Shown: positions 39,001 to 53,540 of the stretch, in pieces | Numbering within the stretch: the stretch's first letter is position 1 | Layout: each line of letters begins with the position of its first letter | DNA from: Dermatophagoides farinae | Lineage: Eukaryota; Arthropoda; Arachnida; Sarcoptiformes; Pyroglyphidae | NCBI RefSeq assembly: GCF_024713945.1 | Contig: NC_134679.1 | Location: forward strand, 7,073,001 to 7,137,000 | DNA: 64,000 nt | Direction of reading: 5' to 3' | Translations under genes and position numbers: made by a program | Notes under the pieces: model-generated | Databases searched by the model: none | What the model saw: only the letters and a program-made list of their open reading frames with translations | What the model was told of the DNA's origin: nothing

Positions 39001-40061
39001 CTGTTTTCATGGAATTTTGTTCTTGTGGTAGTGCTGTTGATGGATTGATTTAATGGTTCGTTCGGAAATCGATAATGAATAGATCAAGAATCGAATGCAA
39101 AACTCGATGACAATAATAAAAATAACAATAATTAATAATAATAATAATATTCAGAAATTCATTTATTCATTTTTTCGGAATCGATTTGTCCAAATGTCTT
39201 TGCAATCTCATTTATGAAAGATGAAAAAGAAAGTTACATTACAAGTTCATTTAGAGAACATGAATAATTATCATTATTATTATTATTGTCGACCTTCCAC
39301 AACAGATATTTTCGATAGAGCAACAAGAAGAAAATTCATGTTGAGTGTTGATGTGTGCAATGTAATGTAGTTTTTGTTTCGTTTTCATTTAGCAACCACT
39401 GTTGGTTGCTACAGGATTGTTTTAGCTCGTTACAACACTCACTCACACTCACTCGCACACACCGGAAGAGCTATTGATGTAATGAGAAAATTTTCATTAT
39501 TTTTCGTCTCGATAATAAACTTATTGGTTCATAACACGGTTAATGTTTTGGTCTCTCTATGAGGTGTGTTTGTTTGTTGCTGTTGTATCTTGGTGAACCA
39601 GGTGTAAATATAGCTAAACACACTCACACTCACACGCCTATGAATATGGACCGGTTCAAGTATATATTGTATAGAATTTATGGCCAGGTGCATATTCCAA
39701 TTATTGCATTTCCATATCCACGATGAAAATGAACGAAGCGCGCCAAAATTTCGCTCTAAATTCATTACTCTTATCTCGATGACTGACATATCTGATGACT
39801 CAATTTCTAATCAATTTTTCTCATTTTCAGATCATACTTTACCTTATGTTGTAAATTATCAAATGAAAGCCAATCGAAACGCTCAAGTTATTGTCAACAT
39901 TATAGACGATTTCTGTGAAGTGAAAATACCACTCAATAACAAAGTAAATCTGAACATTGATTGATTGGTTGATTCAAGTGATTGTTTTTGACGAAACCAA
40001 GTTCATAAATAACCGCCACACTGATTCAAACTGCCTTCATTTGATTATTGTAATCCGGAAG

Positions 40062-40299
40062 CCGACCTGTTGGAACTTCGTCAACTAGAGGCCGGTGAGC
40101 GTTATGCCCGGTCACACGGTCCATTTGGTTGTACGCCGCGACCATCATCCGAAGTATCAAGAACCAGCTTATTGGGCAGACCAATCAAACCGGGTCCACA
40201 TAGACATCATGATCCACGTTATCGTAAATCACAATCATTTGTATACAATTTCCTTGAAAGGCCGCGTGGATGGAAAGCATTCGTCTATCATCTTTGCAT
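40062..40299 (+). CDS. KCNQ: KCNQ alternative N-terminal exon A
   Basis: Encodes the cytoplasmic N-terminus and start of S1 in the form closest to KCNQ1: [18 protein letters not shown], then [20 protein letters not shown] and KAFVYHLCM. The donor at 40300 (GTAAGT) is in phase 2, and codon AT|G is completed by the first base of the shared exon at 55046. The frame is open upstream only to a TGA at 40022 and contains no ATG, so this must be an internal exon; the acceptor at 40061 (CCGGAAG) is my best guess. Another frame across the same stretch is open for 94 codons but shows no family pattern. Exons B and C are its paralogues. Confidence 0.85.
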
Positions 40300-43200
40300 G
40301 TAAGTGTACATTGTTCGTTTTTCTTACTAGAAAAATTGCACATTCCATGTTGATTGAAAAACATAACATGACAACATGACAAAGATCAGATTACATTACC
40401 AGATTCTCATTTCTTTGTTTATTCATCCAATTTTCTCTTTCTCTGTGTGTGTGTGTGTTTGTCTGGGCTCTGTTGTTCTTTGGTTGTAGTCCATTATCTG
40501 TTTGAAACGTTTCACTTGTTTGCCATTTCTCTTCAAGCCAATAGTAATTTCCTATTGCAAACATTAATACTCGAAATTCTGGCAAAACTAATGTTTTCCA
40601 TTCATGTCTACTGTAAGATTTATGGCCACTGAAAATATTTTTCTACATGGTTGTCTTTGTTTGCAGATGCGAGCAGAAAAAGCGATTTGAAAGTTTTTTC
40701 TCACAAATGTTTATTTCCGGTTGTTTTTTGTTTGTTTAAATTTTTAAAATTTCCTCATATCTACTTGAATTTATGATTTTTGTCATTTCCCGAATTGTTA
40801 ACAGTTTTGATGAACGAAAAGGAATTAATTTGATCGTGATCATTTAAAGATTGGTTCCTTTTGATGAGGATGGAATTTGAAATTGCCATGGTAACCGGAA
40901 CGTTGAATTTATTGACATTGATAAGTCTCTCTGTCTTTGTGTGGGTAGCATTACTGGTTGACAGAAAGGCAAAAACAAATTCATCAACTTTAAATGAAAA
41001 GTTTGAATATTCATTGATTCATTCATTCACCCAGTTTCCAACAAGCAAAATTCAATTCAATCAAATTGAAACGAACCATCCGGCTGGTGACCTTACCCAA
41101 AATTTTGTTAGATTTTTTCATTCACAAAAAATTCTGCTACTTTAAAACTTTTGCATTTTTTTCTTCTTTACTTTTTTTCTATTCATAATCTCTTCTCTTG
41201 CGAACCTTCTAATGCAATTTGGAAATGTTTCTATTGAAAAAATCTGGTCTGTTTTTGTTTGACAAAAAACAAAATCTATACCCCAGGTATCACGTACGGC
41301 ACAGAGTAAACAACAAAAAAATTATGCACCTGACATGAATGAATAGTGGATGTATAAATTAATTTTGAATAAAAAAACTAAAAAAATCCTCCTTCATCAT
41401 CTCGAGTTTCCTTGATGTGTGTGTGTGTGTGCTATCATCACCATTGTCTGGTCCAAAACCATGTCACGTATATACGAACAAGGGAGTGAAAAGAATTTTA
41501 AACTTGCATTGAATTTAATTCATCAACAAATGAATATGATGCCGCCACCGGTGCCCAGGAAACAAAAGCGAATGATAAAATTAGTGATTCATATGGATGT
41601 AGAAAATAAATTCTATGAAATCCTCTAGGCCGGATAATTTGTTCTGGTCGTTGTTGCCAAAATGATAAAAACACAGAACGAAAGAAATTTAATTTAATTT
41701 GTCTTTGCTTTTTGTTTTTTTTTTTGTTTTGTTTGAACTGAATGAATGCATGATGAGAAAGAGACAGACATGAAAAATAATGATTTGCTTGCTCAGAAAA
41801 TTGTTTTCAAAATTCAAATTCATTTATAATTGACATAATAATAACTTATAACTTTGTAATGCTGACTTTTGAGATATGATCATTTACAATGTAAGCTTAA
41901 TTTGTCTTTTCAATACAAAATAATGAACAGAGCATAATTGCAAACTTTTTCATTTCAAGTTTTTTAATGGTTGGGAAGAAATGAAATTTTTGAATTCAAT
42001 TCAATTCCATAATGCAATAATCTATGATAGAAAAAACATCAGGCGTCATCTGTTGACTTTGGACGTAGATTTTTTTCGTGATTCTAATCATTACCTTGAA
42101 GAAAATTCTAATTATTTTCTTATGTCTAATCCAAATTTCGTGATGAATAGACAGGAATGTAAATGATTTTTATTTGCCGAATGGATCCATAATGAAATAT
42201 TTGTAGCAAATGACAAGGAAAAAACAACTAAAGAATTGGCAGGTGAATTTCTGATCTGGCGAACTTTTTTCTAATTTGGTTATTTATACATTACAATAGA
42301 ATAGAATAATAATTACACATGAACATGATTATATAATTTTATCGACAAAACAACACACACACATACATACACATTTCAAATAACAAAACAACATGTCCAT
42401 GTAATAATAATAAAGATAAATAAAACAAAACATAACCAAATGGTAGATGTAGTTTAGTAGCCAAAATCAACAACATATTACACAAATTGTAATCACTGAT
42501 GATGATGATGATGATGGACATTGGGAATATATAGCAAAATCCATCGACCATAAATATTTCATTTGTTTTTCCTTTTTTTTCGCAATTTCCTTCAATTTTT
42601 TCTTAAAGGTAATCATAATCATCATCAGATTCTGAACGATTTGATGATGATGAAAGAAAAATGGTGCTTACTTCTCGTCATAATGTTCATCGACACACAA
42701 TTACTCCCACACAAACACTCAGACATCATTGTTGATCTTGTACCGAATTCAGATTGACACCCGTTGATTGTAGAATGACTGAAATTTGGAAATAAATACA
42801 ACGATTACACTTCAGTTGAAGTTTTAATTTAACTGCATTTTTCTCTCTTTTTTACTTTCATTCAGCAATTTACGTTTTCCATCATATTAATAATTGGGAA
42901 ATTTTATGATTTTCAAATTGAAATTTTTGTCCAACTTTTCATAACTCTGTGTGTGTGTGACAAATAATTATCATGAATTTTTGTTCATTTCCAATGTAAT
43001 TCCAAAGGTAAATACAGACATAACAGAGAAAGAGAGTAAAACACTAAGCTAAACTCACGCAAATGATTGCAAATGGTGCAAACAGAATCTAACATTAATC
43101 GAATTCTGACACGAATCACACAATGAACACGGAGAAAAAACAATTAAATGTCGATAGATAGACAGATGACGCCCATTGTTGATTAGCCATTCACCATTGT

Positions 43201-46200
43201 CTCGTTGATAGTTATCGACATCGATTGATTAGTAATATTTCCATATTGAAATTTACCAACAACGAAAACAACGGCAGAACAAACAAACATGAATAACCAT
43301 GGATTATCATTCTCTTTCGATAATTAGTATGTTCTTTATTGCTGCTGTGTGTATGTGTGTTTTGTGTGAGATAATGAAACTTGGCCAAAGAGCATTTACT
43401 CGAAAATTAAAATCATAGTATGATTCTGTGCGGCACACCTTTACCCCCTCTACTTACGTCAACTTTCGTCAAAAATTTAACTTTTTTTTGCAAAATTTGT
43501 CAGTTTAAATATTTGTTCACTACTTTAATCCTCAGAAATTTACATCACATTACCATTTTCCACCTTGGCTTGGAATTCTAAATGATAAAATATGGTTATT
43601 ACAAGTGTAATTCAATTCCCGAGAGTGGAACAAATGAATTCAATTGTTATTGTTGTCGTTGTGAGAAAGAGAATAATTTCTTTTTCAATTATTAGAATGC
43701 TATCATATATCATATATATCCCTGTGAGAAAATTTTTAATTTTTCCCATAGTTTTTAATTGTTAACTTGACGTTTTGATATATGTAGATGTTGGTGTTGA
43801 TGTCACACAATGGACCCAATCTAATCTGATGAATGGTGGATAACCCCCATACGAATGTGCAAAATAAAATTTCATCATGTTAATCATGAACATTGGTTAT
43901 GAAAAACATTTTTTTTTTTCATTTAAATTTCATAATCGTCAATTGTGTGATGTAGAAATCAAGTTTATTATTCAATTTCGAATCGACTGAATGAATGGAT
44001 TTTTCTCATGATTTTTTTCCTTGACCAAAGAATGCATGATAAAATGGAAACGGATTTCCTTTTTCCATTTTGTTGACATATTTTCTCTGTAAATCAAAAT
44101 AAAATGCTGGATGGATACAAGATGTTTTCAGTGAAAACTATCGACGGTGATCGTATCGTCTTCACTTTGCTTATGAAATGCCTTTTTTTCGTGAATGTGA
44201 ATTTAATACTTTTCTATTTAACGAAAAAAAGGCAAACTTTCAAATTTTCATTTGATTTTTGTTTTTTGAGGAATTCAAGATTGACGAGCACTTTAGTTAT
44301 TTGCACAAGTACAAGTCTATACTGATGTCTGTTTGTGTACTTTAGTATATGTGATTTATGGACGAACCAAACTTTCGTTCATTATTTCTTTTGTGCGTTT
44401 TTTTCGTTTCGTTTTGTTTTGTTTTGTTTTGTTTTTCGGTGAAAGCCAAATTGACGTCCAGATGATGATGTTCATCATGATTTGATTCATTAAATAATGA
44501 TATCATGAATGTTGATTCATATCGATTCATCTCTAAAAATATCATAATTCGATAAATCAGAAAACATCAACATTTGCAGCGAATGGAAAATGTTTTATTC
44601 GGTGAAGAATCATTAAATGTATGAAATGTATGAATTATGTCATGGCAACAACCATATTGAAAGCATGGACGATGATGGAAGCTTTAATGATCAACATCAA
44701 AGATGGCAAAAATGAATTTTTTTGGTTTTTCCAAAAAATCACATTTTTCAGTATGTGTGTCGGTATCATTGATTGGCTTTCTTTTGAATCGAATCAAATC
44801 AGAAGAAATCAAAAATAAAATTGTTGAAGACAACTGATTCTCACTGCTAACCAATCATAATAATAACAACAAAGATTTATCCGGCCTTTAGACGAATTGC
44901 ACGAATTTAACGCTTCTACGTTATTCCATCGTTGAACATAACCACCAGCAAAAAACAAACAAACAGAATTAAAGAATCATTTTGAATCGAAAAAACATGC
45001 GCACTTTGAGTGTTTCCAATGTTTTCCTTTTCATCGTCTTGTTGATCCATACCACACACACACACTGACACACGCATAATACAGTAGTCAATTTGCTTGA
45101 ATTTTCGAATGATTCGTCATTCACAATTCATTATTCGTTCTTGTTCACATTCTTCATCTGTGAATTTTTTTTGATTTTTAAATTTCAAATTTTAAAAGCC
45201 AAATCATTCATTTGTCTTGAACTTAATCTTGATCTGGTTAATATTTTTATTGATTCATTCCATGCGTATGCTTTGTGAGTGCGTGTGTGTGGGTATCCAC
45301 CAAATTATTTTTTTAGTTGTATTTAATTTTGTTTTTGTGATGTGATTTGATTTTCTGATGATGATGATGAAGGTTTTTTCAATACAATTTCTTTTGAATC
45401 GAAATAACAACGAAAACTACGAATTATTATTAATCTGGTGTGGTGATCTGAATGACTAATCAAATGATACACACACACTGAATGTGCGCGTGTCTGTAAA
45501 ATAGTTTTCTGCAATCACCAATATGGTGACCATCATCATTGATGAATCTAAATCAAATGTGATGTGATGATTCTATATTTGTTTATGATAATCTAATTTT
45601 CGTTTTCGTCATTCGTCATCAACATCACAATCAACAAAGTTCAATTTTTCTTTTGTTTTGTTTTCTGATCAGCCATCGATAATGAGAGAAAACCTTGATG
45701 ATGATGAGTGAATTTTTGTTTAATTTCACTACATTGAAAAAGTTTTTTCCTCGCACACTATTTCAGAGATTTGAGCAACATGGAATTTGTGTTGGAAATC
45801 TAAAAGATTTCACCTCGAGACCATGATGTTGATTTTTGATTTAAATTTCAATTAAATGCGACAGTTTCATAGCTTAAAATGGTTCAAAAAGATTCTACTA
45901 GCAAACAAATCGAAAGTCTCAATAGCAATTGAAAACGAATTTACGAACTACTGTTTAAGAAATGAATGAAAAAAGTGAAAATTCTTTTCATTCATTCATT
46001 TCCTCAACAATGATTGATTGGAAATTGAATAAATCTATTATATTTTCTCTCTCTCTTTCTCTCACAAATACACACGCACGCACACACATCTCAATCATTG
46101 TCGTTGTGCGATATGATCAAAGGTAAATAATGGTTTCATGTAAGAAAAGTGTTTATGAAAGGCATCTGGAATCATTTTCTTTTCCTTTGAATGCTTTTAA

Positions 46201-49200
46201 TGATTCGAAGGAAAAAACTCATTATTAACCCACCTTTTTCGCATATTGATCCCAATGATCGAATAATAATAAAGTGCATGATTCGAATCGAGTGTAGGGG
46301 AAAAAAACGCATTAGCATTGTTCATTAACAACCATTTATTTATCATGAACCAGTATTTTGCTGAGGAAATTTTGTCATCTTTTTTCTGTTCCAAATGTAT
46401 GGTTGGAACAAGGCAAAAAAAAATAAAGATGGAGAAAAAAATTCCCCATAAACCAGTCATCATTTGTTATATTCGTGCTTCTGACTGTTGTCATTTCGTA
46501 TGACATTGACTATAAATTAGATCCTGTTTCACAAGAAAAAATTTTTTTATCCACCTTAGAGTTCATAGGTTTGTCGATGTGATGTTGTCATCAACACTGG
46601 CTGCGAGAATAAGGTAGTCATGTGCCCGTGTGTCTAAGGTAGAATAACAACAACAATAATGACAATGACAAAAAATGAGCCAACAATCTCGACATCAATT
46701 TATATTTGGTGTCATTTTTTTTTGTTGGTTCGGTGCCGGCAACACTATTTCGATATACAATATTTGTATGGACAGCATTGCTATGGAATGCAATGTTTTT
46801 CATGTCCAAATAAATCGTACCGAATTCGGGTAGTTTTTCTTTTCAATTTTTTTTTGTTTGGGTCTCAGGGCACTATATTCAATTTCCTTTTCATTCTTTG
46901 CTTCCTTTCTAACATTGTAACTGCATTTTTCACGCCTTTTGTCATTATACTAGTGTAATGATCTATAGAAATCTTGTCGAAGGAAATAATTTCGACGACA
47001 AGAACATTATTTGCAGACAAGGTAGCTCTAAATTGTATTTATCTGTAGGTATCCAGTACCGACAACAACAACAAACGATCCGAATAATGGTTTTTCTCTT
47101 GTTTTTGGCTATTGTTCAGTGTTTACCGTTGATGGTGATATCATAATTCTTTCATGATGACTATTTACCTGATGTCTGATGCATTTATTCCATGAAATGG
47201 TTTCATTTTTTGATAGATCAGATACCATTTGTATGTAATACATTGATGAACATGAATTTCGTGAAAATAAATTCAAAGCTTTCTTGATATTAGCAATAAA
47301 ATCATTCGCTAATTGATGCATCCCAGCAGATTCAAATAAAATTCACTGATCCATGATTATGATTGCTAGTAGGTGCTTATTTGTTTGTTTTGGAGAAAGT
47401 AAAATGTTTCCTTATCGAAAGAATGGGCCACACTCATGCTCATGCTGAACGTTTTTTTAAAATCCTAATTCAAATCGAATACTGTTGAAATGTCTATTAG
47501 CATTATTTATTCTATACATTGGCCATTTATTTATTGTTTTTTTTGGCGTGTTTGTGGCCACTTAAACTTGCAAATATTAAATAGTATTAGTGTACATTGG
47601 ACACTAGCACGAAATCTTACGTGTGTGTGTCGGTAATGTTTTCACAGATTCATGAGTGACACTCATCGACTATGATGATGATGGCTTTATTGTGATTAGT
47701 GAACCCGTTCTCATCGAAGTACTATATTATCAATCAATATAGTACTTGACAATAACCAAACTATTGTTTCAATGATTGAGTGATTGAGTTTTCAGGATTT
47801 CCTACCCGCCAATATTGAAATGTTTGTCGGTTTTTTTTCGTGCGCGCATGTTTCAGATATTCTTTTTTCATTTGCGAGAGAGAAAAAAATGCGATTCCTG
47901 AATTCTTGTTCTTCATTCATTCATTCACATTAGAATACTGACATCAGCAACCTGAAATTCCTGTTGTCATCATTTTAACCTGGTAATTAGAATAGTGGTG
48001 ATGAATGGCAAAGATTTCTACTCTTTAAACATTTTTTTTGTTCAAGGTTAAAAACATGTGTGTGTATTTGATCAAGTTGAGATAATTAAATGTGAAATGA
48101 AACGAACATGAATGAAGAATTTATAATTGATTATGTGCTTGAATTTATGTCATCTCCAAATGAATGATGAAACTGATTCGATTATAACATTTTCATCATC
48201 AGTGATCATAGTTTGTCGTTGTGCATTAGAGAATAATGTGATAATCACCAAGAATAATAAATGCAACATCATTATCATTATTGTGATTGTGATTGTTATA
48301 TGGCCAAGAATTTGGATAAACTTTCCATTTGAAATTATGATCAATTCAGATTCATTACAAACTGATCGTAGCAATAATAATGAATCAACACTATCACAAC
48401 CGTCTTGTGAATCCTCATCATTCGATACATCCACGACATTATCATCAAATGAAACTTGTTGTTGTAGTTGTAATAACAATTATGATGACGATGACAATAC
48501 ACTCAGCACTACGATAACCTCAACAACAACAGCGAATCAATGTTATTGTTGTGTAACTGAATCTTCAGAATCATCAGCATCAACATTGACATTAACGTCA
48601 CCTGAGTCACCAAGTTGTCAACTAACAGGTGGTGGTGGTGGTGGTGGTTATTGCAGTAGTAATAATGATGATGATGATGAGAATCGAATCGATATCAAAG
48701 TCAAAGTTGGTATTGAATTGTTGTATTTTTCTTTCTGAAATGACCATGATGTTTTTGTTTATGTTCAAATCATATGACCATTTATTTAGTCATTTCCGAT
48801 CGATATCGATGATGATGAAAAAGGCAAACAAGATGAGACAACATTGATTTTTATTGTCGATCCAAAATCAAATTGTCACTCACAATCACAACATAAATGT
48901 CTACGTAGAACCACCAAAACGACTACCACAACGACAACAACGATTGAATTGGATGAAATTATCGCCAAAGAAACAAACTCAGGAAAATTGATGACCAATG
49001 ATGATGATAAATATGATTCCTATCTTGAATTGCATAGATGGAAAAAGATATCATCATTAATGGAGATGGACAAATTGACCAAACATTATGATGCTGGTGG
49101 CGATGGAAACAAAGATGGCCAACAACAATTAAGAAGGCCATTCAAACGACGTGTTGAGTTCATTATGGATCATCATCATAGCCATTATCGTCATCATCAC

Positions 49201-52200
49201 CATCATCATCAACAGCAGCAGCATAACCAACATTCGATTGACAATGATTCGCGTGAACAACTTGATTCAGATTCGGTCGTTGTTGCCGTTGGAAATGATA
49301 ATGATAGTGTTGACGATAACGATAACGATAATCAATCCGATTCGGAAGATTCGAAAAAAATGCCAGAAACCGAAATGGAAAATTGTATCGATCTTAATGC
49401 TGATGATGATGGTGATTCGATGGAATCAAATGAAACAACTGATACAAAAGCCCAGATACGCAGAGAATCCGATTTACTTAGTTTTTTACGCTCATCGACC
49501 AATTCTGGTCACCAAATTCATCGTTCATCGGCGTATAACGCATTTCGTGCCTCAAAACGATCACAAATGCATCGTGTTAGCTTATTAGGACGGCCAATAC
49601 ATTGTCGTCAACATCGTCATATTACGAATCCACGTTATAAACAATTACAGAATGATCTACATAATTTTCTTGAACGTCCACGTGGTTGCTCACCAATGTT
49701 CTACCATATAACAATGTGAGTAATGTCATTGTAATTGTTGATTGAAAATTCAAAAATCGTTGCCTTTTTCTCGTACAAGATGGCGTAAGTGACTAGTGTA
49801 AGTGTAATTTTTTTGCAAATAATATTTGCATCAAGTTTGATAGAAGATAAGATGACTGTTCATCTAACATGGTCAAAAAAGAAGATTGAGTGACAACTGT
49901 TACGAACAAATATGGCAATAAAAAATGTTTTTTTTCTGTTGAAAAGACATTTCCGTGTCTGTGCCGGGATGTCAAAACATAGAAATAGAATTATTGAAAT
50001 TCTATCCGGATTTCGGATGTGAAATCTAACCCGAATGTGATGAATCTGAAATTCATTGAAAATCGAGAACTTAATTGATAAATGTGATCACCATCATCGT
50101 CATCAGCGTAATAGATGGTGGATGTTGTTGTTGTCGTTAATCTGAGTGAATCTGACAAAAATCATTGGTTTTTTTTCATGAAATATTTCAGTCGGAAACT
50201 ATTTTGGCAATTTTGACATTACTCTGTTTGTTTTCTTGTATCTTTTCATTTTTTGTTTGGATTAGAGTAGGTTATTTTTCATAAATACAAAATAAATGAC
50301 CACTGAATGAAAGCAATCTCGAACCAAAACTAAAAACTATTGGGATGCTTTCATTGGCGATACTTTTTTTGTTTGAAAAAATTTCGTTTTTCTATGTTTT
50401 GTCCACTTTGCACACACACACACACTACCTTCAATCCTTGTCTCTATGGATGATGATCAAACTCCTCAATTTGAGAATTGCAATTCTGTCGTGTTGTTTT
50501 TCTTTGAAAAGAAAATAGAAAAATTCCATTTAAACTATTGAAAACACGAAGTTTAATTTGTTATGATATCTGGTATTGAAAAATATGTTTTTTTTTTGTA
50601 AATGACGCATTCATCTATGTGATGGGTTTTTCTCTGCACCCATTTTAAATGAATATTTCGGATCAACCACTGTCCACAATATGGTGATATGATATTCATT
50701 TTCATTTCATATGCCTTATGATGATGATGATGATGGTAGTCGTTGATTTGTCTACTGTATATGATAAAATGGAATTTTCGATTGATTCGGTTGATTCGGT
50801 TCTATTTGACTGATTGTCCAAATGACGAAAGGAAGAGAAGAGAACATGCCTAATATGAACTCTGTATTTGTGAGCCAAATATTTTCATCCATCAGTGTGT
50901 GGTTGTGTGTGTTTGTGTGTGTGAAAGAATTCTGGAAATGGATTCAATAATAATAATATTTGGTAAATATTTCATTCCATCGACTCTGTTAAATTTCCAT
51001 AAATGTATGCTTTGACTGAAATCAAAAACGTAGAATTCAACAAAGTTATCATCATTGGGACAGATGATGAGAATATTTTTTCAATTTATCTCCAAGTATT
51101 TTGTCTACTCTACTACTGTGTGGTGCTCGAGTTTTTTAATTTTGTTATTTGATAAATTGGATGATCAGTGCCTTCATTTGTTATTAACAACACAAGTGAA
51201 TATAAAATATTTCTCGATTGTGTCAGAGTCAACTATGATTATCTACTAGTTATCATTATCATTATTATTGCTGGTTTTGTAGGAATAAAGGAGAAGGAAA
51301 AAATCACACCAAAAATTATTGACTAACAATTTTCTTCTCTCTGTTCATGTTTGGATGATGATTAATAATTTTTCTTAAGTGAAACATCAAACATCAACTT
51401 CAGCATTGCGTGAACGGTGTGTCTTTGTGTTTGTATGTGTGTGGTGTTGGTTGCATCCATTATTTTGGTTGTCATAAGTGTTCAGTGTTCATTTGGCTCA
51501 TAAATGGACAGAATTATTTATTAATTAACACGACAGTGGCGAAAAATAGGAAAAGATTTATATTCAAACACATGGCCACCTATATCGTTTTATTATTATT
51601 GACGCTGTTTCATTAGTTTGGATTTTCCTTGAGTCTAAACTATTGAATGAAGCAACAAAAAAGCATTCATTATTATAATGAACGAAATTCAAGTGACAGC
51701 AGAATTAATATTTGAAAGGAATGGATGAGTGAAATGAGAAAAATTTTCACCACCGTAGTGATGATGAGAAGAGAATTACTTTGATCATTTTTTCATTTGT
51801 CCATTTTGAAGTTGCAACCAAAACAAGAATGATGATAACGATTAGTCGGTCCACCATGAAAAACAACAACCACATGACCAAATTGTGTGTGTGTACGTGT
51901 GGATGAACAACAACAACAACAAGTATAGAATGTGATGACCAAAGTTTAGTTTTGTTCTTCTGTCTACTTGATTCCTTTGTGGCAGTGATAATTGATTATT
52001 ATGGAACTTTTAATGGATTCACCGCTATCTGGTTGTTTTTGTTTGTCGTAGTTGGTTGAAATGTTTTTTTTTCTTGCTTTGTCATATTTATTATCATCAT
52101 CATTGCATGTTTTGATTGTTTTTTGTTTTGTTGTTTTGGTGTTTGTTTTTTATTTGTCGTTCTTTGTTTGTTCACTGTTTATATGCGGATGGAGCCGACA

Positions 52201-53501
52201 AGAATGCTTCAATGAGCAAACAACAGTGGTGTTTTGTCCATTCACTGAAAGTTGTCCTAAATCATAATGGATCTAGATAAGCCAAACACACAAAATGTTG
52301 CATTTTTCTCGTCATCACTGATTTCTTTTATCACTTGACTATCTGAATGGCTCAATTTTTGAAATTTTCAACAAGACTAAAATTGTCTTCCGTTTATTGT
52401 GCCAATGTTTTACCGTTATTTCGATTCATAACTTTTTGATTCTATTTTTTTTTTCATTATTTTCAACCATTCATTCCCAAGCGTGACATAGATTTTCATG
52501 GGTTTGATATTTGAATGTATGCGTGTACGTCTATTTTTTATGAGTGCAGTAATTTTTCTTCCGTACAGTTTCTGTCTATTTTGATGATGACGGTGGAAGA
52601 AAGACGAAACTCTTAAATGAAAAGGTACTACTTGTTCACAGGAATTTTTATGAACCACAGAGAACAAAGAAAGTAAAGTTGAACAATCGAATTTTTTCCT
52701 ATAAAGTTGGCGGAAGGAAAACGAGAGAGTGAGAGACAGAGAGAGAGAGAGAGAAAGATCGATTGCAAATGACGGTATTTGATAAGGGTAATTTGATGTC
52801 GAAAATTATCTTCATTCATTCTCATTCACTACAACTTGATTCCCTTTTGTGCGTTGCTTACACTGTTTTTTTATTTTCGAGTATCAATCGGTACTTTTCT
52901 GTGCAACGGAGAAACGGAGAAAAAACCAAACGATTCAAGTCATTTGGCAATTTTTGATTATATTTAGAGAGACCAAGAGAAGAGGATGGAAACAAATCGA
53001 CATTGCCACAATTGGATTGTTTTTGTTGCACTCCTTGTTTATCATTCATTCATTGCTCATATATTATCATTTCGAGTGGCTGACAAAATATGAATTTCAT
53101 AATTTCCAAATGATTTTTGCTCAGGTATAGGTTTGTGTGTGTGTGTGTGTGTGTGCAGCAAACCTTTCACTTGATTTTGGTTTTCATTTTTCATGCGAAA
53201 ATTACTTAGTCTGAGTCAATCTATGTGATGACAACGGCATCAAAGTGCCTGACTTGTATGCTAATAAAAGATGAGACAAAAAATGAATGACTCTAGTGTG
53301 CGTGTTTATGCGTGCGTGTGTGTGAATCCAGAATTCTAGAATAACTCTGTTCAGTTCTCTTTTTTTCATTTTTATCGTCATTGTCGTAGTTGTATTATCA
53401 GTCGTGTGTTCCTTTTATTTTCTGCTGTCTCGTCTCTATTATCTACTTAACGTTTGCACACATTATTTGGAATGCACATTTTTTATGAAAGAATTTCTAA
53501 C

Positions 53502-53540
<39 letters not shown>

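Larger units (their letters stand above)
33399..40061 (+). other. Putative KCNQ intron or upstream spacer
   Basis: No gene is supported here. The stretch holds a CA tract at 34350-34377, an A-run near 35085, an ATTAGT hexamer tract near 35996-36027, an AAAC repeat near 36975 and CTC(A)TGACG-like repeats near 38325. Frames of around 90-120 codons (for example 37754-38122) lack any family pattern. Confidence 0.5.

Noticed and set aside
39831-39964. A possible extra exon before KCNQ exon A with a good acceptor (CTCATTTTCAG) and reading DHTLPYVVNYQMKANRN.
   Set aside because: No resemblance to KCNQ, only a weak donor (GTGAAA), and no clear partner exons; left out as unsupported.
40095-40379. A 94-codon frame overlapping KCNQ exon A.
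   Set aside because: It runs in a different frame from the KCNQ-homologous peptide and shows no family similarity; it is a shadow frame.
40861-41628. Frames of 69-94 codons after exon A, one with a hydrophobic run ([20 protein letters not shown]).
   Set aside because: No similarity to channel segments or accessory subunits and no splice support; probably chance.
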